64,000 nt of DNA from Bolinopsis microptera (taxonomy: Eukaryota > Ctenophora > Tentaculata > Lobata > Bolinopsidae), in contig NC_087076.1 of assembly GCF_026151205.1 (NCBI RefSeq), forward strand, positions 5,942,902-6,006,901, read 5' to 3'. The stretch's first letter is position 1, and every line of letters starts with the position of its first letter. The translations under genes and the position numbers were made by a program. Of this stretch, positions 46,301 to 57,174 are shown one piece after another. Under the pieces are notes generated by a model. It did not search any database, was not told the origin of the DNA, and saw nothing but the letters and a program-made list of their open reading frames with translations.

Positions 46301-46895
46301 TTCCTTTAAATCTGATGTTTCTGTTACAAGATTAATTGACTCTGAAGTGAGCTTCCTTTAAATCTACTGTTTTTGTTGCAAGATGAATTGACTCTGAAGT
46401 GAGCTTCCTTTAAATCGAATGTTTCTGTTACAAGATCAATTGACTCTGAAGTGAGCTTCCTTTAAATCTAATGTTTCTGTTACAAGATCAATTGACTCTG
46501 AAGTGAGCTTCCTTTAAATCTAACGTTTCTGTTACAAGATCAATTGACTCTGAAGTGAGCTTCCTTTAAATCTAATGTTTCTGTTACAAGATCAATTGAC
46601 TCTGAAGTGAGCTTCCTTTAAATCTAATGTTTCTGTTACAAGATCAATTAACTCTGAAGTGAGCTTCCTTTAAATCTAATGTTTCTGTTACAAGATCAAT
46701 TGACTCTGAAGTGAGCTTCCTTTAAATCTAATGTTTTTGTTGCAAGACTAATTGACTCTGAAGTGAGCTTCCTTTAAATCTAATGTTTCTGTTACAAGAT
46801 CAATTAACTCTGAAGTAAGCTTCCTTTAAATCTAATGTTTTTGTTGCAAGACCAATTGACTCTGAAGTGAGCTTCCTTTAAAACTGATGTTTCTG
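43306..46895. repeat. 52-bp minisatellite, about 69 copies, grown from the end of the peptidase gene
   Basis: Unit GTTACAAGATCAATTGACTC + TGAAGTGAGCTTCCTTTAAA + TCTAATGTTTCT, 52 bp. The first unit is coding: it supplies the last codons (VTRSIDSEVSFL) and the TAA of the peptidase. The rest is 3' untranslated or intergenic. Variants (GTTGC, ATTAAC, GGAGTG, TTTAAT, TCTGAT) recur in the same order about 1456 bp apart, showing that a 28-unit block was duplicated. Confidence 0.95.
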
Positions 46896-47608
46896 TTTTT
46901 CGAGAGAATTGATAAATTAGGATTTAATGAGAAGAAAATGTATTATAAATTATAGATTTGTCAAAATATCAAAATCGTTTATTTAGAGTTGCCAGTTGAA
47001 AGAGATTACGCAAGCCATTTTTACCACTTTTAAAAGAGAAAAAGTCTATCTTCAAAAAATTTAATAGGGGTGTGTTGAAACAGTGACGGCTTTTTTAATT
47101 TGCAATGTTCTGATTGCAAGTTAGACCCCCACATATAAAATCCAATGGTTATGCTATTTCCTGCCGTCGACTCTTTGTTAAGTACAATAATCATAAAAAA
47201 CAATATGGGAGCTTATTTGCCACTAGTATGTCTGTGCAACTGCAAAAATATGTTGCCCATGCCCAATGCTCATAGTCTCATGAACTAACTGGGGATGATA
47301 TGAGACCAAATTGAGGAACTCGAAGTAAAAATCCCGGAAAAAGTCATATTTATTCCAAAGCTCCAAGTATTGTCCTCCCAAACAATCTCTAATGTAATTG
47401 AGAGACTAATGTCTCGGATGTTATGACGTAGTATCTTGTGAATTTTACAAGTAGTTGGTATCATCAACAATTGTTCATTTCAAGGAATGCCATTGCTTCC
47501 AAAAGCGATAGGGTGTCTTTCAGTTAAACAAAAATATCTCTAACCTGTCAAAAAGTCAAATGGTTTAATATAACGAATGTGATTGCTGAAAACGCAATGC
47601 AATCCCAC
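46896..47608. other. Gap between the minisatellite and receptor gene 2
   Basis: Likely 3' untranslated DNA of gene 2 (minus strand); AATAAA on that strand at 47354-47349 is a candidate polyadenylation signal about 255 bp after the stop. No other gene seen. Confidence 0.4.
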
Positions 47609-50600
47609 TTAAAGAGCAGTAATGTCTTCGGTGACGTTTACAGAATCTGTTTTAGTTTTACTCTCTTTAGTCGTGCTCTGAATTTTTTTACATGCCCTTC
47701 GAGCCATCTCCATATCAGTCGGTTTATTTGAAGGGCCTGGGAGCTCCTCTGCTGTGATGCAACCAGCATTTGGTACGGTTTCATCTTTCTCAACCCTCTT
47801 AAGCGATGTTAGCGCTGCCCAAGATGTTCCAGAAAGCCTGCTCCTTAAAATCGGTAATGATAATTGTGACACACTTTTCACACCAGCAGAGACTTTTGTT
47901 GTCAAGGTGTTGTCGTACAGCAGGGGGTTTATCACTGAGTTGATTGGCAGCACCAAAATTGAAAACAGAGCATACCATGGGCTGGCGTCTATAACACCAT
48001 TAGTGTGCAGAGCACACGTACCAATAAAAGGTATCCAACAGCAAAAGTCGGTAAAAATGATGATTGCTACTTTGTGGTTCATTTTTCGGTTTCTGTCCCT
48101 GACCATAGTGTTTGATTTGTTCTTTGTAAGACTTCTGGAAGATCTGGTTGATATCACAGCAATAACAATGTATGACAGTGATATCACCATGAAGCAAACG
48201 CAGTTGATCATCAATATAGCCCAAACATACCGTTTTTGTGGATCATCAGCTCCAACGAAGTATTTAAAAAGGCAAACACCGTCGTTGCCATAGAAACCGA
48301 CTTCTGTGTGAGTAAGTCCACCATAATTCGACGTAAACATGCTGTTCATTAGATCAATTATCACTTTCCAAGAAAGATCCCGATCTTTCATTCTCCCATA
48401 GTAAGCCTTAAGCACACTTTTGTGTTTATTTTTGTCAGGAAAGCCAGCAAAAAGCGGAATATTAGTGTTATATGATAAGCCATTCACAAAGTAGTCACCC
48501 AAGGAAGGGTGGAGCGGAATCATTGCTATTGCAAAAGATGCAATAATAACTGTGAGGATTATGACAATGTTTTTCAGCACACCAATTTTTGACAAGCCAC
48601 CACCAAATTTCATTGCATTCTTGATTCCGTACATTCTAGCAATGCTTAGTATAGTCATCGAGAAGAGAGAGAACTGGGAACCAACAGTGCTGACAACACC
48701 TAGCACCGAGCAAGATGTGCTTGTCAACCAGGCCTTTTGAGTTTGGCAATACTGGTCACCCTTGACATGATCAACAACAGAAATTGTTAGCAGGTATCCT
48801 CCGACTAGGAAATCCCCCAGGCTTATAAGCATGATGAGGAGTTTATTGAGCAATGACATAGCTGTAGAACAATCTTTTAAAGTAATTATGCTTTGAATCA
48901 AAACTACACAGTTTAGAATGACTGCCAAAATTCCAATCGCCCATGAAACCCCCTTAAGAATTTTATCTTCGATAATGTTTTTGCCACAGCGTCCATTACA
49001 CTCATCAGAAAGGTCCATGCAGTCAAATACTCCATCACACTGCTGCGTCATTGCGATCAGGCTAGCTTTACTATCTTTACATCGAAAATGATTCGTGCAC
49101 AATATTTCATCACTTCCATCCCCACAGTCATCAACTAGGTCACAGACTTTGTCAAAGGTCACGCAACGATTGTTTTCACATACGAATACATCACGGCTGT
49201 ACGATTCTTCAGTGTTTATCAAAAATGTCAGTTGATCATTATCGACTACCGTATAAATTCGATCGGGAAACTGTCCCGGACAGGAATCATGTCTGACTGG
49301 CTTTACCAGTGGACATTTGGCATCATTACTGCATTTCCCTTCACAACTCATGTAAATGTACAGTTCTCCATGCAAATATTCGCAGTTGAATGGACCTTTA
49401 GGAAAAATTAACCTTTTCCTTTCCATCAACCCAAATACATTCCCCTTTGGATAGTTAAAATTCCTTGGCTTACATTTTGAGGCGAGCTTTTCCAATGTCG
49501 TTAGTCCTTTAAGACAATAAGATATTTGGACGGTATCTGTTGATGACATCGTTGCATGCATTCCATGAACATCAGGCTTGTCTCGCGATAGTTCGCATAC
49601 AGCATTTTCATTTCCACAAGTATCTATTCCGTCACAGAATTCATCCATTCCGATGAACTTTTTGTCTCCATGTAAGCAGATGTAGTCATCTGTACAAGAT
49701 TTTATATCGCTATTGGTCACAAAACGAACAGTTTCGCCCATTCCACAAGTTGGCCATTCGTTCAGCTCGTCTTCCCCATCTTTACAATCTTTTACGCCAT
49801 CTTTTAACCAGGCAAGAGGTATATTCAAATCTTTGTCACCAACTCGCCGACGACAAGTATCCTCAGTGAGTAGCGAGCAGATGATATTTTCTTCATCACT
49901 TTCATCATAACAGTCTGAAGTATTGTCACACATCTTGTGTTTGTGTATATTGCTACATGAGGATGAAAGATCAAAGCACACATTTTCTATTCCATCACTA
50001 CATAGGCTCATATCTTTTATTCCATGACACAACATTTGTTCCGAAACGGTCGCCTGATATCCATTGACTCTGCAAGATAAACCAACTTTGGAGGGGTCGG
50101 AACAGTTTGTTTGATCTAGATAGTCTTCACAATATGGACTGTATGTTTGATTTAACCAGAAAGCTTTGTCAATAGCTGATTGTGTGTACTTGAAGGCACT
50201 GCATCTGGTGAAGTTAAGAAGAGGCACTGGGTTTGCAGATTTTCCGTAAGACTTGATAAAGCGGGTGCAACTTTGGTTGGTAAAGTTAGTTTCATGTATT
50301 TCACTAAATGCGCCGAAAGTTGTCATGTTCTTTGTCAATGAAGCGTTATTCTGATGATCCTTCAGTCCCACCAGATTAGGAGGACAATAGTGATCTCCAC
50401 AATTTATTCCATAGCGGTATCCATTGCATTCTAATTCATCCTCACAATATTCTATGTCACAATATCCATCACATATTTTTGATCGAGTTAAATTTGTCCC
50501 ACTGTATTGCGTGCAGTTAGCTTCGTCCAAGTCAGTGTTAACACACTCGCTCTCCTTGTTGCACGAGTAAGACGTGTCAGCCTTGTATCCACTGGTGAAT

Positions 50601-50859
50601 ATTCCACTCTTCTCTTGGCAGATATAGTACCCGCAAAAGACGTTGTCATCGGACTTCAGCTCTTCATTGTGTCCTGCACCACATGTTTGATAGAACTTAG
50701 GATCATTTTCACACAACTCACTAAACTTACTCCATCCAGGCAAAGCTGCTTCGATACTGTAGAACGTCTCAGACTCCAGACATTGGAAGTATTTATTTCC
50801 ATTGTAGTCTGTGCAGATGTTTTTCAAGAAACTGTTGTGCTGTGAAATCTTACAGGTAT
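47609..50859 (-). CDS. Gene 2 exon 11: LDLa repeats and seven-helix domain
   Basis: LDLa ends seen: CDGYCDIEYCEDELEC, CDNTSDCYDESDEENIIC, CKDGEDELNEWPTC (partial), CDGIDTCGNENAVC (partial), CDLVDDCGDGSDEILC and CDGVFDCMDLSDEC. Helix 1 begins near 48965, helix 7 ends near 47925. Landmarks: GDFLVGGYL, STSCSVLGVVSTVGSQFSLF, SIARMYGI after helix 3, NDGVCLFKYFV, FTDFCCWIPF and NSVINPLLYDN. The order is the same as in gene 1 with moderate identity, so the genes are clear but not recent paralogues. Confidence 0.92.
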
Positions 50860-53800
50860 CTGGAAAGTTATTCAAATGTGATACATGGGGCTAATTTCGT
50901 TTTTGGTTAAAGCTCGTGCTTAGAGGTGATTTTTGTAAAATTTAGATGCCTTTTTGTAACCGTATAAGTTTGGAATATTGTCATATGTCTAAATAGCTAC
51001 CTTTGTTTGATATGCAGGACAGAAAGACGTCCTGATGATGATTGCAAACAGAAGAGTGAACGGTTTTGTAAGCACATTCTCCAAAACCTGTATTGTCTTC
51101 ATCACAAACCACTTCAGACAACATTATGTCATAATAATTTTGTACGTCCCAATTTTGTCCCAGTGTCCAGTTTTCAGCTCCTCTGTATCCCAGTTGTTGA
51201 CAAATCAGACTAGCTGATTTGTTATTGAAGTTTTGTCCGCAAACTACTCCAGCCTGAGTGTTGAAACATTATTATTTTCAAACAAATTATTTTCTGTCGT
51301 TTATAGGGAACATGTTAAATATGATATCGATTTTTTTGAATCAAATAGAACTTACTTTTGAGTATCCAGCTCGGTTTGCAACAAGAAGTCCGGAAGTTTG
51401 TCCTAATTTTATCTTCTCATTGTGCTCATCGATCAGGTTAAAAACAAATCCCCCTGATAGAATATCATTCATTGTACATTTTGTAAATATATTTTAAAAT
51501 CATTACACAGCTTCGAATTAATTTCATATAATGATTGTTGCCATTATTCTTGAGGACCAAATTAGTATAAGGTGCTTTACAGAAAATTAAATTAATGCAA
51601 TCTAAAATAAAAACAATCATTACCTCCGTTTGTCATGTAACTTCTATTTGTAAGAATATGCATGCACTTTCCATAGTATTTTATTATTATCCCTTTGTAT
51701 TTTCGTAATCTATTCAGGTCGACCTTAAATTTCTGCTCTATCTCTTTTCTGTTGATAGTCAGTACATAATACTTTTCAGTTACCAGCACATATATCTCGT
51801 TTTCTTTTGCTAAATCTGGCAAGTTTGCTTCAAATCCACTTGCCCATTTATTCTCTCCTATTTTCGAAGATACAATTAGCTTTCTGTATCTGTTTTTATT
51901 GTGAAGTCGAAAGTCGAGATGATACATGCTGTAGTCATCGTTGTCCACAAGGTTAAATGTGAATCCACATCCTTTTCCATAATCTCCAGTGAAGAGAGCA
52001 TGAATGTAGAAGGTCGAGGAAACTTCCAACACCATATCAGTTGTAAAGATTTGCGTTCTATGAACGTCCGAAATGTTGAATTCCTTTAATTCAAAATTGG
52101 CAAACTTTTCACGGCGCTCTGAAATCAATGGAAAGTGTTATGATATTGAATTATGAAAAGTGTTTACTTCTAGATTCAATTGTCTAGAGAGTTTTTATTT
52201 TAGATGAAAAGTTTAAAAACTTTAAAATGCAAATGTGTAACGGTTAAAAGGATTTTAGATACCGTTACCAAATCATTCCAAGATAGATTGGACACTGAAC
52301 ATTTAATCCTGGAGGGGGATATTTAAAACATATAAGTGATACGAAAGGATTTTATTAGCAGGAGCATTCAAAATACTTGTGTAAATCGTCTTCAGCTGAA
52401 CATTTAGTGTTTTGGTATTATGTTTGCCCGACCTTTTGTAATTTGGATGCATGTTGTCGACGAATCTATGTTGTGACTGTAAACAGCTGACTCAGTGCAT
52501 GTAGCAGTGATATTCGATTCTGAATCAAGTCTGTATCCTACATCACAGAATATCGTAACTGAAACTCCTGCGGGTACTTCGCCACTCAGGCTTAAAAATC
52601 CATGTTCCACTGAGAGTGGAGGACAAGAAACTGAAATTGAAAAATGGGATTATGAGTTTTAATTAAATGAGGGAATCGAATCATTGGATAATATAAAGCT
52701 ATTTGGGAGATGTGAATATCGAAATGTTGCAAAGAAAATATATTCTGGTGTACTAGTTTTAACTTTTTATTGATAAACTTTAACAATACGCTTGATAATT
52801 ATAAACACCAACCGGGCTGGCGATAAAGATATGATGCAGTATCATCATTGTCAAATGTGACACCCACAATCTCTCTGCTCCACTTTTCTTTCCAATTTTT
52901 GCCGTATATTTTATTTTTGCAAGTTTCATCTGAAAGCTGAAAGTTTACAACTTCCCTACCATTACAAAACATACTGATCCCATCAGTTGTGCGAATAATT
53001 GTCCAAACGAAAAATTTTCTGTTTAAGACGTTTAGCTCCACATAGTCCGAGCAAGACCCGATTTGATATTTCATTGGAAAAGAAAAGCTAAGCCGAATTG
53101 TTGTGTACCCCTCCTCACTGTGAAGCCTAATATTCAGGAGGTCATCACTTCCCAAGAGACTGTCTGTTCTCACTTGCAATAGAAGTGTTTCGATTTGAAG
53201 TGGGAACTCCTTTTCTTTGATCACATTGAACCAACCTGATGACATTGGTAATTATCCTACGAAATATTGTATTTAGTAGCAACCCCAACCTCCCCAGTCC
53301 CCAGTCCCCGAACAATATTCAGACCAAATTTATGGGAGAACGCAATTATAATTCTCAAAACAGAACTGTACCTTTAGTGCAAATATTACAGCTTCTTTTA
53401 CAGTTCTCTTTCATGTACAGAATGTAATCTCCTGTTTGATGATTTATAGTTATCTGATCATTGGATATAATAACGAACGGCAAAACGTATTCACACCCCT
53501 ACTCAAGAAATAGAGGAGATAAAGAATAGCTGGATTGGTTTTAATAATTCCAAAAGATTCCCCGAAGAGATAGAACCTGAATACAATCAAGGTCTTTTTT
53601 ATTTTATTTTCTCAGTGTAAAATGTGAAATTATACAAACCTGTGTCACAATACCCCAAAGAAGCCCAATGAATGCAATCAACAGCATCGTCGTGACAATC
53701 ACTTTCAACTGAAACGAAAACAATATTAATTCATATTATTATTTCAAAATGTGACTGCACTTATGATCAAATTAAAAAGAAGAAAGAAGAAATAAACAAT

Positions 53801-54385
53801 GCTTAATATCAGTTATAGAGAAGTAAAAACATTTATGTAAAATGTGCATTACAGCATTACAACATTACCTTTTGGGCAAATGTCGCAGCTTTTGTTACAA
53901 TGTTGCGACATGAATTGGACGTTGTCTCCTGACAAAGAGATGCGGTAATTTGCGTAGTTTTAAATCTTTATTTTTGAGTGGATTATTGTCTACAAGTCGC
54001 GTTCAAACCGTAACATAGTCGATTAAGTGTTTAAATAACTGTAAAAGTGATAACATTTTTGTAAATCTTTGATAACTTAAGACTCTCGAAATGGTACCTG
54101 TTGTACAATACCCCGAGGATGCCCAATAAACGCAGCTATCAGCGTGACTTACAGTATCATAGCAACCACCTGAAGATGAGTAATGATATAACGTTCCAAT
54201 GTTATTTTAGAGAATTTAAAAACTCTGAATACAATCAATTATAATCGAAGCTGTTCTTATTAATTGATACATTTTAGTATCAGTATCAATTATGCATATT
54301 ACATACCTTTTATGTGTTCAGCATCAGCAGGTCCGATTAACGTCACGAAAAACAAAGCCATCAGCACAAGCCTTGGATCCATCAT
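47609..54385 (-). CDS. Receptor gene 2: SP-ShKT-ShKT-FAMeT-sushi-galectin-SRCR-LDLa-7TM mosaic receptor
   Basis: Eleven minus-strand exons: 54385-54307, 54169-54098, 53928-53869, 53708-53640, 53431-53372, 53235-52813, 52630-52433, 52118-51624, 51454-51356, 51253-51001, 50859-47609. All GT-AG; nearly all introns are phase 1. Predicted protein about 1,685 residues: signal peptide, two ShKT domains each split over two exons, FAMeT, sushi, galectin-like, SRCR, about six LDLa repeats, then an LGR-like seven-helix domain and a ~100-residue tail. It should be a plasma-membrane receptor with a lectin- and immune-type ectodomain; ligand unknown. One junction (exon 8 to 9) is out of phase by one base at a run of five G, so total coding length is 3n+1. 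Either a base error or a real disabling shift. Confidence 0.85.
51001..51454 (-). CDS. Gene 2 exons 9-10: SRCR domain
   Basis: Exons 51454-51356 (ends QTSGLLVANRAGYSK) and 51253-51001 (AGVVCGQNFNNKSASLICQQ, LSEVVCDEDNTGFGEC, SVCNHHQDVFLSC). A well-kept scavenger-receptor cysteine-rich domain. The intron inside it is phase 0 at a position not used in gene 1. The first exon begins with five G; four would keep the frame with exon 8. Confidence 0.82.
51624..52118 (-). CDS. Gene 2 exon 8: galectin-like domain
   Basis: About 165 codons. FTFNLVDNDDYSMYHLDFRL, KLIVSSKIGENKWASGFEAN, ENEIYVLVTEKYYVLTINRK and IIIKYYGKC follow the galectin strand order: F-NL, H-x-x-x-R in place of H-NPR, then the W-E region and the long hairpin. 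The sugar-contact asparagine-proline of the H-NPR motif is missing, so classic beta-galactoside binding is doubtful. Donor GTAATG, phase 1. Confidence 0.65.
52433..52630 (-). CDS. Gene 2 exon 7: sushi (CCP) domain
   Basis: SCPPLSVEHGFLSLSGEVPA, VTIFCDVGYRLDSE, ITATCTESAVYS and TTCIQI give the four cysteines, the C-P start and the G-Y of a complement-control module. One whole domain in one exon, phase 1 to phase 1. No counterpart in gene 1. Confidence 0.88.
52813..53235 (-). CDS. Gene 2 exon 6: FAMeT domain
   Basis: 141 codons, phase 1 on both sides. Key segments: VRTDSLLGSDDLLNIRLHSE, SFPMKYQIGSC, TTDGISMFCNGREVVNF, REIVGVTFDNDDTASYLYR. Aligns along its length with the FAMeT exon of gene 1. 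Donor GTTGGT is weak. Confidence 0.8.
53372..53708 (-). CDS. Gene 2 exons 4-5: second ShKT domain
   Basis: Exons 53708-53640 (CHDDAVDCIHWASLGYCDT) and 53431-53372 (YILYMKENCKRSCNIC). Same split, sizes and phases as the first ShKT pair, so the two pairs arose by tandem duplication of a two-exon unit. Confidence 0.85.
53869..54169 (-). CDS. Gene 2 exons 2-3: first ShKT domain
   Basis: Exons 54169-54098 and 53928-53869. The first gives CYDTVSHADSCVYWASSGYC, the second FMSQHCNKSCDIC. Together they make the six-cysteine ShKT pattern (C...D..DC..WA..GYC...M...C..SC..C). The name comes from a sea-anemone channel-blocking peptide, but in large secreted or membrane proteins the module is a protein-protein domain. 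No toxin role is implied. Confidence 0.85.
54307..54385 (-). CDS. Gene 2 exon 1: signal peptide
   Basis: MMDPRLVLMALFFVTLIGPA then DAEHIK: positive residue, hydrophobic core, small residues before a likely cleavage near ADA. Two ATG codons in tandem at 54385 and 54382. Donor GTATGT, phase 1. Confidence 0.85.
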
Positions 54386-54641
54386 GATTCTTTAAAAAAA
54401 GTAAAATTACTTAATCAAGATAAAATAACACAGTTTTATGTTAACACTAAAAGTAAATTACTACATCATGGTTACAGGCACGTATCAAGGAGGATTTCTA
54501 GGGATTCGTGAACCCCCATTTGGTTTATTAAGCTGCAAACTATTAAATAGCATGAAGGTTTAAGCAAGGATATAATTATATTTTCTGAATGCTGACGTAC
54601 CTACGTCAAACTAGTAATTATAAACTCACAAAAGACTAACG
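54386..54641. other. Upstream region of receptor gene 2
   Basis: No convincing TATA box or other control motif found. Presumably holds the promoter and 5' leader. Confidence 0.4.
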
Positions 54642-56862
54642 ACCGATTCAATATCGTCATTATTAAAATTAACAATATATGCATCTTAATTTATTAGCTC
54701 GTCACGAACGGAAGTCTATAAAACTGTATGTTCATTGTTCCTTTGGGCAACTATCAATGCTTCAATAAGCCCTATATTTGTACGTTGTCTAGGTCACTGA
54801 ATAGCAGAAAGTAAATTATATGTCAAGTCTTAACTCTGTTAAACGAACGAGAGTGTAATTGCTAATAGTGGACCAAGTATGGGGCTTACTGCGTAGGCTA
54901 TGAGTAGGCAATTTATATTCTGTGGTTGCATCAGTACCACTACCAGTACCAGTAAGTACAGTGTGCACTCCCTGCTACAGGAGTATTAATCGTGTCAAAT
55001 AAATCAAGACTTTGCACTAGTAAATAAAACCATGTCTGCAAAAGTAGTCAAACAGTTTTTAAACTGATCAGATAAGGATGTTGTCCCAGCTGTTTTTACT
55101 AAAGTACTAACGACCTTTACTGCTTATTTTACTACTTTACTACTTCTTACTACTTATACTTCTTTATCTAATACTCTAACCCAGGGCTGATGGTGTGATA
55201 ATGTCATTTAACTACAGAATTATAGGCTGATGCAGTCAATCGATGGTATGTGATGCGGTGTCCTCCTCGCCCTCGTTCCGTTCCCGTCCTTCACTCCGTA
55301 TAGAAGTCAGCAGTCTTAAACTTTAGGATACCTTGGAAATAATACTAATTATGACAATTAATTGTAACATTACCTTTAGACAATGACATTGTAACTCTAA
55401 CTAAGAAAATAATAGCTACTTAACCCTGAGGACCATTATAATAAGTAAAATATCAATTTGATAGAACCTATATGTAAAGTACACCTGTATGCAGACTTAT
55501 TAAGACTGCACAATAACGACCGTAAAGGATCTAGGTGTTTAGACTAGGCTTCTTAAATCTACATAGGTCAATAATTCTAAACAAAAAAATCGCTTTTAGC
55601 GCTCTCCGTCGTTATCTATAGCATCAATCACTAATGTCTAACTCAAAATCCCGAAGTCCTTGGTCGACAAACAAAATACTCACAATCTGCTCAGTGATCT
55701 GACCCTCTGGGAACCGATTCAATATCGTCATTATTAAAATTAACAATATATGCATCTTAATTTATTAGCTCGTCACGAACGGAAGTCTATAAAACTGTAT
55801 GTTCATTGTTCCTTTGGGCAACTATCAATGCTTCAATAAGCCCTATATTTGTACGTTGTCTAGGTCACTGAATAGCAGAAAGTAAATTATATGTCAAGTC
55901 TTAACTCTGTTAAACGAACGAGAGTGTAATTGCTAATAGTGGACCAAGTATGGGGCTTACTGCGTAGGCTATGAGTAGGCAATTTATATTCTGTGGTTGC
56001 ATCAGTACCACTACCAGTACCAGTAAGTACAGTGTGCACTCCCTGCTACAGGAGTATTAATCGTGTCAAATAAATCAAGACTTTGCACTAGTAAATAAAA
56101 CCATGTCTGCAAAAGTAGTCAAACAGTTTTTAAACTGATCAGATAAGGATGTTGTCCCAGCTGTTTTTACTAAAGTACTAACGACCTTTACTGCTTATTT
56201 TACTACTTTACTACTTTACTACTTTACTTCTTTATCTAATACTCTAACCCAGGGCTGATGGTGTGATAATGTCATTTAACTACAGAATTATTAGGCTGAT
56301 GCAGTCTAATCGATGGGGATAATGTGATGCGGGTGTCCTTCTCCGCCCTCGTGTCCGTTCCCGTCCTTCTCATCCGTATGAGAAGGTCAGCAGTCTTAAA
56401 CTTTTAGGATACTCGTTGGAATTAAATACTAATTATGAACTAATTAAGTTGTAAATCAATTATCTTTAGACAATGACATTGTAACTCTAACTATATATGA
56501 AATGTGATAATGATCTACTTTAAACATGAGGACAATTAATAAATAAGTAAAAATATCAATTATATATGTATAGTGTATAGTACACCTGTATGCAGACATT
56601 ATTTAAGACATGGCACAATTAAAGACCGGTAAAAGTGATACTACGGGGTGTTTCAAGACTAATGGCTCTTAAATCTAACAAATAGGTCAAACAGTTTCCT
56701 GAAAATCAAAAAAAAGATCGCGTTTTAGCGCTTCCGTTGCTGTTTTATAACTATAAGCAGTCAATCAACTAATTCTAAGCTCACAATCCCGACTGTCTTG
56801 GTCAGACGAAGAAAATACTCCAGCCAGGCATCTGCTCAGTAGATCATGAGCCTGGTCCAGGG
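54642..56862. repeat. Tandem duplication, two ~1.07-1.15 kb copies
   Basis: ACCGATTCAATATCGTCATT begins both copies (54642 and 55713; offset 1071). The first ~560 bp are nearly identical. From about 55220 and 56290 on, the copies differ by many single-base insertions and deletions. No gene is seen in either copy. Confidence 0.9.
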
Positions 56863-57174
56863 AATACTGCACGTCTAGGAATCTATTGTTCGAGTAAAAC
56901 AGGGAGCAGATAGGTTCGCTTCACAATAGGGGCTTAACCGATATAGCTTTCCAACACGGTGGTCGGAAACAAAGGGTTCGACTAACCATCCAATCTTCTA
57001 GACGGTGCACCAGCCTGCTTCAGCAGATCAACAATTACATTCAACCTGGGCGGGTATTGTTGTAGTAAATTTAAAATTCAATGAATCTCTGATTCCATGA
57101 ATCAAATCAATTATTGGTCGGCCACGCACGGGGTTTATCTATATTGTTGGTTACTTATTGTTAGTGACGTGGAC
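56863..57174. other. Short unique spacer
   Basis: About 310 bp between the tandem duplication and the 46-bp satellite; nothing recognised. Confidence 0.5.

Noticed and set aside
53372-54169. ShKT exons as a toxin gene
   Set aside because: They are joined in phase to a large membrane receptor; the module is widely used outside venoms.
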